In this document: piece by piece, positions 41,340 through 51,600 of the stretch
Layout: every line of letters starts with the position of its first letter
How positions within the stretch are numbered: the first letter of the stretch is position 1
Source: Amycolatopsis saalfeldensis
GTDB lineage: Bacteria; Actinomycetota; Actinomycetes; Mycobacteriales; Pseudonocardiaceae
Direction: 5' to 3'
DNA: 64,000 nucleotides
Assembly (NCBI RefSeq): GCF_900110575.1
Contig: NZ_FOEF01000007.1
Location: 1-64,000 of the forward strand
Program-made: the position numbers and the translations under genes
The notes under the pieces: model-generated
What the model was told of the DNA's origin: nothing
The model's input: the letters and a program-made list of their open reading frames with translations, nothing else
The model's database searches: none

Positions 41340-44300
41340 TCAATCCTTCTCCGGCACGGGGCCGGCCAACGTGGTCAGCAGGTCTTCGGCGAGTCGGTGC
41401 ACGTGCGGTTCGGCCAGCACCGACCAGTGGTTCCCCGGCACCGGGATCACGCGGACGCCGCCGTACAGCGGGGCCAGCCGGGTGGCGAGCTTCGCCGCCC
41501 CGCGCTCGTCCAGGTCCGTCTTGAACACCACCGCCGGGCAGTCCACCGCTCGCGGCCGGTACGGCAGCATCGTGCGCGCCTTGTTCAGGAACAGCTTGTG
41601 CAGCGCGGGGTTGCGCCGCATCTGCCGGCCGACCTCGCCGAGGCTCAGCACGCCGGCCACCTGGAAGTAGGCGTGGCTGTACAGGAATTCGGGGTCGAAC
41701 CCGATCGGCAGGCCGCGCCGGCCCGGCATGAACGCGTCGATGCACAGCAGCACGTCGACGACTTCGCCGCGCTCGACGAGCAGCCGGGCCATCTCGTGCG
41801 CCACCACCGCTCCGAACGACCAGCCGCCCAGCGTGTACGGGCCTTCCGGCTGGATGCCGAGCACCGCGTCCACGTGGTGCGCCGCCACCTGCGCCACCGA
41901 CTTGTGCGCCTGGCCCGCCGGGTCGGGCTCCAGCCCGTACACCGGGCGGTCCGCGGCGAGCCGGTCGGCCAGCGGTTGATAGCTGAGCGCGGTGCCGGCG
42001 GCGTCGGCGGCCAGGAACAGCGGGCGGCCCGGGCCCTCCCGCAGCCGCACGGCGTTCACCGGCGCGCGCTGGGCCGCCACCGCCGGCCGGTCCCGCTCGG
42101 CCAGCTCGACCAGGCGCCCGAACGTGGGCTCGCGGGAGAACTCGGCCAGTGACACCGCGAGCCCGGACTGGTTCCGCAGCCTGCTCATCATGCTCAACGC
42201 CATCACCGACTCGCCGCCCAAGGCGTAGAAGTGGTCCGCGTCGGAGGCCGGTGGCTGTCCCAGCGCAGTGGACCACACCCGCTCCAGCGCCGGCCGCACC
42301 GAGCCCTCGACGGGCGCCGGGTGCGTCTTCGCCCGGGTGGTGGTCCGCACCGGCTGGTCGCCGTTCGGGTCCTGGCCGAGGAACGGATGCGGCGGCAGGG
42401 ATCGGCGCACCAGGGATTCGGTGCCCGCCAGCACGGTCTCGCCCAGCACGTCCACGCCGCGTTCCCACAGCGCGCCCAGTGCCCGCAGCAGGCCCAGGTC
42501 GCCGTCCTCGGCCCGGCCCAGCAGCGGGAGCCCGGTGTGCGTGTCGTCCCAGCGCTCGTTCCAGCGCACCGTGCCCAGCATCGAACCGCCGGGGCCGAGC
42601 TCGAGGAAGGTGACGGCGCCGGCGTCCAGCAAGGTCGCCACCCCGGCGTCCAGCAGCACCGGCCGGGTGAACTGCGCGGCCCAGTAGTCCGAGCCGGCGA
42701 CCGCCGCCGGGTCGGCCCACGTGCCCGTGCTGTCGGACACCAGCGGCAGCGCCGGCGGCGAGACCTCAGTTTCCGCGATGGCCTTGTGCAGGAACCGCGC
42801 CGCCGGCTCCAGCAACGCGCAGTGTCCCGGCCGGTCCACGGCCAGCATCCGCACGTCCAATCCGGACAGCGCGTCCCCGGCCAGCAGTTCGTCCACATCG
42901 GACTCGAGGCCGGACAGCACCACACCGCCGCGGCTGATCACCGACACCTTGACCGGGTGGTCCGCGCCGATCCGGCGCCGGATCTCGTCGGCGGTGCCGT
43001 TCACCGCGAGCATGCGGCCGGGAGGCGCCTCGGCCCACGCGACGCGCGCCCGCTCGTGCACCACGGCAGCGGCATCGGCGAGCGACCACACCCCGGCCAG
43101 GGTGGCCGGTGCGAACTCGCCGATGCTGTTGCCGAACATGCCGACGGGGGTGATGCCCCAGTCCATGAGCTGACGGCCCAGCGCGTAGCCCAGCGCCCAC
43201 AGGCCGAGCTGCTGGTTGATGCCGTCGTCGAACCACTCGGGCCCGCCGTCGGCCTCGGCCACCACCGGCGTCAGGTCGACGCCGTGCCGCTCGCGCACGA
43301 CGTCCCGGACCTCGTCGAACCGGCGGCGGAAACCGGGCAGCAGCCGATAGGCGGGCGCGCCCGCGTTGTACCGCAGGGTGCCGTGCCCCGGGAACAGGAA
43401 CGCCACCTTGCCCAGCGGGCGCGGTGACACCGGGTCGCCCGCGGCGGCCAGCTGGGCGCGGGCGTGCGCCGGATCGGACACCGCGATCGCCTGCTTGTGC
43501 GGGTGGACGCGGCGGCCGGCCAAGCTGCGAGCCACCGCATGCAAGTCCGTTTCCGCTTGCACCGCAACGGAAAGGTCCGCGCGCAGCCGGCTGAGCGCGG
43601 CCGGGGTCGCGGCCGACAGCGGCAGCAGTGTCCCGCCCGGTCGCGGCGCGGCGTGCTCACGCGCCGGCGGCCCCTGCAGGACGGCGTGGGCGTTCGTGCC
43701 GCCGACGCCGAACGAGCTCACCGCCGCCAGCCGGGTGCCACGGTCCGGCCAGGGCGCGTGCGCGGTGGCGACCCGGAACGGCGAGTCCGCCAGGTCCAGC
43801 AGCGGGTTCGGCTGGTCGAAGTGCAGGCTGGGCACCACTTCGCCGTGTTCGAGCATCAGCACGGTCTTGATGAACGCGGCCACGCCCGCCGCCGCGCTGG
43901 TGTGGCCGAGGTTGCCCTTCACCCCGCCCAGCAGGCAGAAGCCGGCGTCGGCGGTGGACATGCGGAACGCCTCGGTCAGCGCGTGCACCTCGACGGGATC
44001 ACCGATCGGGGTCGCGGTGCCGTGCGCCTCGACGTAGTCGATGTCGGCCGCTTCGACGCCCGCGAGCTTCTGCGCGTAGCGGATGACGTCCCGCTGACCG
44101 GGAATGGACGGCGTGGTGTAGCCCATCTTCTCCGCGCCGTCGTTGTTCAGCGCCGAGCCGAGCACCACCGCCGCGATCCGGTCGCCGTCGGCCAGCGCGT
44201 CCTCGAGCCGCTTGAGGACCACCACGCCGACGCCCTCGCTCGGCACGGTGCCGGTGGCGGACGCGTCGAACGGGCGGCAGTACCCGTCCGCGGACAGCGG

Positions 44301-44939
44301 GCCGCCCGGCTCGTGCCAGTAGCCCCACTCGCCCTTCGGGGCCACCGCGACCCCGCCCGCCAGCGCCGCGTCGCACTCCCGGTTCAGCAGGCTCTGCACC
44401 GCCATGTGGACCGCGACCAGCGACGTGGAGCACGACGTCTGCACGGTCAGCGCCGGGCCGCGCAGCCCGAGCTTGTAGGCGACGCGGGTGGCGACGTGGT
44501 CCTTCTCCATGCCGAGCATGTGGTCCAGCGGGTTCAGGTCCAGCCCGGCGCCGGTCTGGGTCCGGTCGGCGCCCGCGTACACCCCGATCCAGCCGTCGAA
44601 GCGGGCGGGATCCAGGCCGGCGTCGTCCAGCGCGGACGCGGCCGCCTCCAGGAAGACCCGTTGCTGCGGATCGATTCGCGCGGCCTCGGCACGGCCGTAG
44701 CCGAAGAACGACCAGTCGAAGTTCGCCGAGTCCTTCATGACGCCCTTGGCGGGCACGAAGTTCGGCTGCCGCACGTCGTCCGGGTCGGCGCCCTTCGTGC
44801 GCACGAGGTCTTCGACGTCGAACCGGGTGATGCCCTCGACGCCGTCGCGGAGCAGTTCCCAGTACTCCCCGATATTTCCGGCGCCGGGCAAGCGGCACGC
44901 CATCCCGACGACAGCGACCGCGTTCTCCGTGGTGGTCAA
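41340..44939 (-). CDS. Single-module type I polyketide synthase, KS-AT-ACP-TE
   Basis: A 1199-residue protein. The KS has Cys170 (QTSCSTS), His305 (VEAHGTA) and His345 (KGNLGH). The AT (about 510-840) has GNSIGE with Ser604 and RPGH with His705; the usual GHSxG and HAFH/YASH specificity motifs are changed, which fits a non-standard extender. The ACP has GGES with Ser910. The TE has GGWSFG with Ser1041 and His1171 (GNHWS). There are no KR, DH or ER domains, so the added unit stays a beta-ketone unless trans SDRs act. It most likely adds the CCR-made alkylmalonyl unit and releases the chain. The start is a TTG with AAGGAA upstream. Confidence 0.93.
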   Translation of the reverse strand: MTTTENAVAVVGMACRLPGAGNIGEYWELLRDGVEGITRFDVEDLVRTKGADPDDVRQPNFVPAKGVMKDSANFDWSFFGYGRAEAARIDPQQRVFLEAAASALDDAGLDPARFDGWIGVYAGADRTQTGAGLDLNPLDHMLGMEKDHVATRVAYKLGLRGPALTVQTSCSTSLVAVHMAVQSLLNRECDAALAGGVAVAPKGEWGYWHEPGGPLSADGYCRPFDASATGTVPSEGVGVVVLKRLEDALADGDRIAAVVLGSALNNDGAEKMGYTTPSIPGQRDVIRYAQKLAGVEAADIDYVEAHGTATPIGDPVEVHALTEAFRMSTADAGFCLLGGVKGNLGHTSAAAGVAAFIKTVLMLEHGEVVPSLHFDQPNPLLDLADSPFRVATAHAPWPDRGTRLAAVSSFGVGGTNAHAVLQGPPAREHAAPRPGGTLLPLSAATPAALSRLRADLSVAVQAETDLHAVARSLAGRRVHPHKQAIAVSDPAHARAQLAAAGDPVSPRPLGKVAFLFPGHGTLRYNAGAPAYRLLPGFRRRFDEVRDVVRERHGVDLTPVVAEADGGPEWFDDGINQQLGLWALGYALGRQLMDWGITPVGMFGNSIGEFAPATLAGVWSLADAAAVVHERARVAWAEAPPGRMLAVNGTADEIRRRIGADHPVKVSVISRGGVVLSGLESDVDELLAGDALSGLDVRMLAVDRPGHCALLEPAARFLHKAIAETEVSPPALPLVSDSTGTWADPAAVAGSDYWAAQFTRPVLLDAGVATLLDAGAVTFLELGPGGSMLGTVRWNERWDDTHTGLPLLGRAEDGDLGLLRALGALWERGVDVLGETVLAGTESLVRRSLPPHPFLGQDPNGDQPVRTTTRAKTHPAPVEGSVRPALERVWSTALGQPPASDADHFYALGGESVMALSMMSRLRNQSGLAVSLAEFSREPTFGRLVELAERDRPAVAAQRAPVNAVRLREGPGRPLFLAADAAGTALSYQPLADRLAADRPVYGLEPDPAGQAHKSVAQVAAHHVDAVLGIQPEGPYTLGGWSFGAVVAHEMARLLVERGEVVDVLLCIDAFMPGRRGLPIGFDPEFLYSHAYFQVAGVLSLGEVGRQMRRNPALHKLFLNKARTMLPYRPRAVDCPAVVFKTDLDERGAAKLATRLAPLYGGVRVIPVPGNHWSVLAEPHVHRLAEDLLTTLAGPVPEKD

Positions 44940-44985
44940 CGCGTTCCTTCCCGCTCCGGTGTGCTGGTGAACCCGGCGAGGCCGG

Positions 44986-46635
44986 TCAACTGCGCTGGTC
45001 GCCGGTGCGTCGTTCGCGCACCGCGCCCAGCATGCGGTCGCGACTGCTGCCGCGGCCCGCGGTCGCGGCCTCCACGGGGGCGGCCAGCAGCTCCGCCTGC
45101 CCGCGTACGGTCCCGGCGCGGAAGAGGTCGACGGTGCGCAGCATCCGCCCGGACGCCTGGCTCAGCCGCTCCACGAGGACGACCAGCCGCAGCGAGTCGC
45201 CGCCCGCGTCGAAGAAGCTGACGTCGTCGCCGATCTGATCGGTCTTGAGGACTTCCTGCCAGATGGACCGGACGAGGCCCAGCCGCGCGGCGGGGTTGTC
45301 CAGCTCGGCCTGGTTCAGCACGTTTTCCTCCGAATTGTGTGCGATGGCGGCGGCGCTGCGGTGCAGCGCCGCCAGGAACTCGGTGGTGGTGGCCGGGGTG
45401 AACAGGTCCGCGGGGTGGTTCAGGGAAAGCCGGAGCCGGTCCCGCCCAGTGGTCTGGTCCACGCCCACGAACAGCGCCAGATCCCATTTGCTGTACTCCG
45501 GACGCAGCGGCTGGTAGTGGCCGGCCACATCGGGGGCGAGCACCAGCGGATCCGCCGTCTCGGCCAGGTTGACCAGCACGGGGGTCATCGGAGGACGGGC
45601 CATGTCGCGCCCCGGGTCCAGCGCGGCGGCGATCGCGTCCAGCGGCACGTCCGAGTCGATGAACGTCTCCATGCCCGCGACGCGCGCGGTCCGCAGCAGC
45701 TCCCGCCACGAGGTGCCGGCGTCGAGCTGGACGCGCAGCACCAGCGTGGTCATGAACATCCCGATCACGTCCGCGGCCGCCGGGTCGTCCCGGCCGGGCC
45801 AGACGACCGAGAACAGGAAGTCGGTCTGCCCGGTGGTCCGCGCGAAGGTGCCGGCCAGCAGCGCCACGCCGGTCATGAAGACGGTGCAGCCCTCCTGCCC
45901 GGCCACTGCCAGCACGGCCTCCGAGACGTCGGCGTCGAGCAGGATGCCCGCGGTGGCACCGATCAGCGACAGCTCGGGGTCGTCCGGGTCGCCGTCGTAG
46001 GGCAGCGCCACCGTGGTCGGCGCGCCGCGCAGCCGTTCCACCACGTCCGCGACCCGCCCGGGGTGCCCGTCGTCGGGCCCGCCCTGCACTTGCGACGGGT
46101 GCGGCGGGGTGGACAGCTCCGGCTCCGCACCGCGGGCGAGCGCCCGGTAGGTCGTGCCGATCTCGTCCACCAGGAGCTGCCGGGACACCCCGTCGAAGAC
46201 GATGTGGTGCACGGTGAGCACCAGGAGCGTGCGGTCGGGGGCGACGCGGATCACCTCGGCCCGCGCCGGGGCCTCTTCGCCCAGCTCGAACGGCGTGTAG
46301 CACAGTGCTTCCACGAAGCGCTCGACCTCGTCGGCGGCCCAGCCGTCGGCGACCGCGTCGGTGAAGCCGACCTCGGGCGCGGAGGTGTCGGTGCAGTACT
46401 CGACGCGGAGCGCCGCGGGGTCCAGCCGGAACCGCGAGCGCAGGGCGGGATGGCGGCCCATTGCGCGTTCGACGGCTGAAGTCAGCAATTCATGATCGAG
46501 CCGCCCGGTCAATTCCAGGACGCTCGGGAGCAGGTAGCTGGGACGCAGCCGTTCGATGCGATCGAGGATCCAGAGACCTTGCTGGGTGGGTGTCGCCGGG
46601 TACCAGATGCCTTGTGCGGCAGGGGAATCAGTCAT
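44986..46635 (-). CDS. NRPS protein: condensation domain and PCP
   Basis: A 549-residue protein with an intact condensation domain (ATPTQQGLWILDRIERLRPS at the start; HHIVFDG with His144 at 143-149) and a PCP (GGDSL, Ser481), but no adenylation domain. Its PCP must be charged in trans, perhaps by one of the two A domains in the cluster. It is the first gene of the left arm. The ATG at 46633-46635 overlaps the stop of a possible 26-residue upstream reading frame by ATGA; the promoter at 46808-46835 lies about 170 bases upstream. The gap to the PKS start is 46 bases. Confidence 0.88.
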   Translation of the reverse strand: MTDSPAAQGIWYPATPTQQGLWILDRIERLRPSYLLPSVLELTGRLDHELLTSAVERAMGRHPALRSRFRLDPAALRVEYCTDTSAPEVGFTDAVADGWAADEVERFVEALCYTPFELGEEAPARAEVIRVAPDRTLLVLTVHHIVFDGVSRQLLVDEIGTTYRALARGAEPELSTPPHPSQVQGGPDDGHPGRVADVVERLRGAPTTVALPYDGDPDDPELSLIGATAGILLDADVSEAVLAVAGQEGCTVFMTGVALLAGTFARTTGQTDFLFSVVWPGRDDPAAADVIGMFMTTLVLRVQLDAGTSWRELLRTARVAGMETFIDSDVPLDAIAAALDPGRDMARPPMTPVLVNLAETADPLVLAPDVAGHYQPLRPEYSKWDLALFVGVDQTTGRDRLRLSLNHPADLFTPATTTEFLAALHRSAAAIAHNSEENVLNQAELDNPAARLGLVRSIWQEVLKTDQIGDDVSFFDAGGDSLRLVVLVERLSQASGRMLRTVDLFRAGTVRGQAELLAAPVEAATAGRGSSRDRMLGAVRERRTGDQRS

Positions 46636-47399
46636 CGATGCCGGACCCCGCTCATACCGCCGAGAGAGCACCGCAGCGACGCCAGGGCGTGCGCATTAGG
46701 AAACGATCGCATGAACAAAGGCCCCCAAGAGAATTTTGCCTGAACGGAAGTAGACCCCAGCGTTACTCCGTAGCCCCCGCAGTGGTTCACACCAACTGTT
46801 CAATCAAGCTATAGCAGGGCACTGAGGCCCGTCAAGCGAAAAACACTGCGCGAATTTCCCCATCCAACAGGAACCCGTTCCGCGATTATTCCTGGATTAT
46901 TCCCGTCCATAATGTCCAATTTTCGTCTACATTGGTCCATTGCGGCCGGCTACCGGACAGGTAGGTTGACGCTTTCGCGAACCTGGTGTTTAACTGGCAG
47001 CGAGCACACGCAAGACCGGGGGATGCTTGGGGGGTGAACTGCTGGTGCCTGGCCGCGAGAGCGACGGATTTCCGTTTGGACCAACCGTCGTTGGGCCGAA
47101 TGCGCCAGTGGGCAGGTCACTACGGTCGGCAGCCGATCGATTGTCCTGACCAGCGGTGATACCGCTCTTTCTTCTTCGGCCGCGGCAATGACGCCGCACA
47201 TTCCACGATGTGGTCGGTCGTTTGTTTGTACCGGAATGCGGCTGGTCCATATGGGCGACTCGTGAACTGACCTCATACGGAATGATCTACTCGTGTGCGC
47301 GACTTACCCGGCCGCCCATATTCCGGATCAATACCCGTCCGCCCGCCGATCAGGAGTCTGCCGGATGGCTCGCTCCCCGAAACGATGAGGACACCGGCC
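46636..47399. other. Divergent control region of the biosynthetic cluster
   Basis: 764 bases between the two arms, clearly more AT-rich than its surroundings, especially 46700-46960. No convincing gene is present. It contains the minus-strand promoter at 46808-46835 and a possible 27-codon minus-strand leader frame (46632-46712). On the plus strand CTGACC (47267-47272) with TACTCG 15 bases later is a weak promoter candidate for the P450 gene. No regulator gene is encoded here or elsewhere in the cluster. Confidence 0.5.
46808..46835 (-). promoter_or_regulatory. Housekeeping-type promoter of the left arm
   Basis: On the minus strand TTGACG (46835-46830) and TATAGC (46813-46808) are 16 bases apart, a near-consensus -35/-10 pair rare in such GC-rich DNA. 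It faces the C-PCP NRPS gene, giving an untranslated leader of about 165 bases. Confidence 0.6.
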
Positions 47400-48638
47400 A
47401 TGCCCCTCCACGACGCAACCCTTTCCGGCTGCCCGGTGCACGCGGTCGACACCGATCTGGTGGACCCGCGCCTGTACAGCGACGGCAACGCGCACGAAGT
47501 GTGGCGGGAGCTGCAAGCGCAAGACGGGCTGAGCTGGCACCAGGTCGACGATCAACGCGGCTTCTGGTCGGTGGTGCACTTCGCGGAAACCGACTACGTG
47601 CTGCGCAACACCACGCTGTTCACCTCGGAGCGCGGCACCATGCTGGAGCTGCTCGGCATGGACGACCCGGCCGGCGGGCAGCAGCTCGCGGTCACCGACC
47701 CGCCGCGGCACACGATCATGCAGGCGCGGCTGAAGAAGGCCCTCGCGGTCAAGGCGGTCGACCGGCAGCGCGAGATGATCCGCGAGCTGGTCTCGGAGCT
47801 GATCGAGCCGATCGGTGACGGCGGCGTGTTCGACTGGGGCCAGGCGATGCTGGTGATGCCGATGTCGGTCACCGGGACGATGATGGGGCTGCCGCCGGAG
47901 GACTGGCCGTGGCTGAGCAGGCTCACCACGATCTGCATCGCCGCCGACGACCCCGAGTACCAGGACGAGGGCAGCCGGTCCGCGACGCTGGAGATGGCGC
48001 ACCGCGAGCTGTTCGCCTACTTCCAGGACCTCGTGCGGTTCCGCCGCGACAACGTCGGCGACGACCTGATCAGCACGCTGATCAAGACCCGGTTCGACGG
48101 CAGGCACATGTCGCCCGGCGAGATCGTGTCGAACTGCTACAGCCTGCTGCTCGGCGCGAACGTGACCACGCCGCACGCGCCGACCTTCGTGATGGCCGAG
48201 TTCATCGACTCCGACGTGCTGCCCCAGTGGGCGGCCGACCCGGAGGTGGGCACCACCGCGGTGGAAGAGGCGCTGCGCTGGGCGTCCCCGGTGAACCACA
48301 TGCTGCGCTACGCCACCGAGGACGTGGTCGTGCGGGGCACCACGATCGCGGCCGGCGACGCCGTGGTGGTGTGGATCGGCGCGGCCAACCGGGACGAGAC
48401 CGAGTTCCCCGACGCCCGGACCTTCGACATCCGCCGCAAGCCGAACAAGCACCTCGCGTTCGGCATCGGCCCGCACTACTGCGTCGGGCACAGCGTCGCG
48501 CGGATCACCCTTCGCACCCTCTTCGAGGAGCTTTTGGCGCGGTACAAGGACTTCGAATCCGCCGGCACCCCCGAACGGCTGATTTCCAACTTCGTGTCCG
48601 GCTACAAGCACGTGCCGATCACCGCGAAGCGCCGCTGA
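47400..48638 (+). CDS. Cytochrome P450
   Basis: A 412-residue P450. The heme motif HLAFGIGPHYCVGHSVARI has Cys361, and EEALRW is the ExxR helix. The oxygen-binding I-helix reads LGANVTTPHA (252-257), with Ala-Asn in place of the more usual Gly-x-Asp/Glu, as seen in some P450s that act on carrier-bound amino acids. The next gene starts with a free-standing PCP domain, so hydroxylation of an amino acid tethered there is a reasonable guess. The ATG at 47400 is chosen because GAGGA lies 8 bases before it; an ATG at 47385 lacks a ribosome site. It opens the right arm of the cluster. Confidence 0.93.
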   Translation: MPLHDATLSGCPVHAVDTDLVDPRLYSDGNAHEVWRELQAQDGLSWHQVDDQRGFWSVVHFAETDYVLRNTTLFTSERGTMLELLGMDDPAGGQQLAVTDPPRHTIMQARLKKALAVKAVDRQREMIRELVSELIEPIGDGGVFDWGQAMLVMPMSVTGTMMGLPPEDWPWLSRLTTICIAADDPEYQDEGSRSATLEMAHRELFAYFQDLVRFRRDNVGDDLISTLIKTRFDGRHMSPGEIVSNCYSLLLGANVTTPHAPTFVMAEFIDSDVLPQWAADPEVGTTAVEEALRWASPVNHMLRYATEDVVVRGTTIAAGDAVVVWIGAANRDETEFPDARTFDIRRKPNKHLAFGIGPHYCVGHSVARITLRTLFEELLARYKDFESAGTPERLISNFVSGYKHVPITAKRR

Positions 48639-48679
48639 CGTCGTGGTCCGCAGTCCCATTCACTGACCTGGAGGTCGGC

Positions 48680-51600
48680 ATGTCATTGGACGAGTACGCA
48701 GTGTCGGTCCTCGGGCCGGCGACGGACAGCACGGTGTTCGCCAGCCACAGCTTCATCGCACTCGGCGGTGACTCGCTGCGGGCGATGCGGCTCACCGCCA
48801 TGGCGCAGGAGCAGCTCGGCCTGAAGCTGTCGGTGGCGGAGCTGCTGTCGTCCACCCCGCTGGGCACGGTGCTCTCGAACGCCGTCGGCACGGCGCCCGC
48901 CGCCATCGCGGCACCCGCGCCGGCCGCGCCGTCGCTGACCCCGATGCAACGGGGCATGTGGCTGCTCGAGAGCACCCTCGGCGGATCCTCCTACAACCTG
49001 GTCTTCACGTCCTATGTAGACAGTGGGGCGCTGGACCGCGAGGTCTTCGGACGCGCCGCCGCGGCCACCACGGCGCGGCACGCCTCGCTGCGGACCGTGT
49101 TCCGCGAAGAGGACGACGAAGTCGTACCCGTGGTGCTGGACGAGGTCGAACCCGAGATCGCGGACATCGCCTGCGACGGCGGGGACTTCGAGGAGTTCGT
49201 TCGCGCCGCGGCCGCCGAGCGCAGCCGCGTCCCCTTCGACCTCACCACCGCGCCCCCGCTGCGCTACCTGTTCGTCGCCGGCGCGGGGCGGCAGGCGGTC
49301 GTGCTGATCGCGCACCACGTGCTGCTCGACGGGTGGGCGGTCGGCCTGCTGCTCGACGAGCTGTTCAGCTCCTACCGGGCGCTCAGGGCGGGCCTGCCGT
49401 TGCCGCGCACCGAACCCGCGCCCACCACGGAAGCGTTGCTGCGCCGCCAAGAGCAGGACCGCGCCGGCGGCGAGTGGGACCGCCTCGCAGAGTTCTGGCT
49501 GAAGCACCTCGACGGCGTGCCCACCGTGCTCGAACTGCCCACCGACGAGCCCCGCCCGCCGGTCCAGGACCCGGCGGGCCACCGCATCCCGCTCGACCTC
49601 GACGCGAGCTTGACGACCCTGGTCGACGACCGCGCGCGAGAGCTGGGAATCACCCCGTTCGCCCTGCTCCTGGGCGCCTACGGCCTGGCACTGAGCCGCT
49701 GGACCGGCGTCGGCCGGCTGCTGGTCGGCGTCGCCCTCTACGGTCGCGACACCGCCGAGCTGGCCGAGCTGGTCGCCGTCGGCGGCAACCTGGCGCCGAT
49801 CCTGGTGGAGGTCGACGACGACGCGCGGGTCGTGGACTACCTGCTCTCGGTGCAGGACTCCCTGGCCCGCGGCATCGAAGCGGGCGCACTGCCGTTCGAC
49901 GAGCTGGTCACCCGCCTGGGCATCGAGCGCGGGCTGAGCGCCCACCCGCTGGTGCAGGTCTGCTTCGGCATGCACGATCAGCTTGTGCCGCAACACATCG
50001 AGGCCGGCGACGTCCGGCTCCGCGTCGAGGAGGGCCACGGCGGCGGCGCCCAGTTCGACCTGTCGCTGCTGTTCGGCCGCTCCCACCCGACGCTGGGGGC
50101 ACAGCTCGAGTACGCGACGGCGCTGTGGGACGAGGCCGACGCGCGGGCGTTCCTCGACGACTTCACCACGGCCACCCGGGAACTCACCACGGCCGAGGGC
50201 CGGGTGGCGGATCTGCGCTGCCTGTCCGACGAGCGGCGGCAAGTGCTCGACGCCGTCAACGCCACGCGCCGCGACTTCCCCGCGGTCACCGCGGACGAGC
50301 TGTTCCGGCGGGCGGCGCAGCGCACGCCGGACGCGGTCGCGGTGCGCGAGGGCGACCTGGAGCTGACCTATGCGCAGCTCGCGGGCGCGGCGGCCGAGCA
50401 GGCACGCCGGCTCCGCGAACTCGGCGTCGGCCGCGGCGACCGGGTGCTGGTGACGCTGGACCGCTCGATCGCCGAAGCCGTCGCGGTGCTCGGCATCGCG
50501 TGGGCGGGTGCCGCGTACGTGGGTGTCGACCTGGGCCAGCCCGAGACGCAGGTCCGGCACATCCTGGCCAAGGCCGCGCCGAAGGCCGTGCTGGCCGGCT
50601 CCCCGGACGCCGTCGCCCACCTCGGCGTGCCCGCGTGCGCGACGTGGGAACCGGCCTGGGAGTCCTCGGACGCCGAGCCGGCGGCCACCGGCCCCGACGA
50701 TCTGGCCTACATCGCGTTCACCTCCGGCTCAACGGGTCTGCCCAAGGGCGTCGCGGTGCCGCACCGGGCGATCGTGCGGCTCGTGCACGAGCCCGGCTTC
50801 GTCCACTGGGGACCGGAAGACCGGATGCTGCGGCTGTCTCCGCTGGCGTTCGACGCGTCCACTTTGGAGCTGTGGAGCCCGCTCGCGAGCGGCGCCGCGC
50901 TGGAGGTGTACCCGCCGGGCCTGCCCTCGCCCAGCGAACTCGGCCGGTTCCTGCTCGACCGGCAGGTGACCGTCGCGTGGCTGACCGCGGGCCTGTTCCG
51001 GCTGGTCGAGGAGTTCGCCCCGGCCGGGCTCGGCGGTCTGCGGCAGCTGATCACCGGCGGCGACGTCGTGCCGCACGCCCAGGTGGCGCGCGTGCTGGAA
51101 CGCCACCCCGGGATCGTCGTCACCAACGGCTACGGCCCCACCGAGAACACCACCTTCACCACCACGCACTCGGTCACCTCCCCCGCGGAGGCGAACGGGC
51201 CGCTGCCCATCGGCACCCCGTTGCCGGGCACGCGCGTGCACGTCCTGGACCGGCGGCACCGGATCGTGCCGCCGGGCGCGGTCGGCGAGCTGTACGCGGC
51301 GGGCGAGGGCCTCGCGCACGGTTACGTCGACGACGAAGGCGAATCGGCCAGGGCCTTCGGCACCTTCTCCCCCGACGTCCCGGACCGGCTCTACCGCACC
51401 GGCGACCTGGTGCGCGTGGACCGCGCCGGGCGGCTGCGCTTCCTCGGCCGCCGTGACGACCAGGTGAAGCTGCGCGGGTTCCGCATCGAGCTGTCCGCCA
51501 TCGCCGATGTGCTGGCCGCGGACCCGCGGGTGCGCGATGCGGCCGTCGTGGTCACCGACGGGGACAGCTCGGAAAAGCGGCTGCTCGCCGCGATCGTCCC

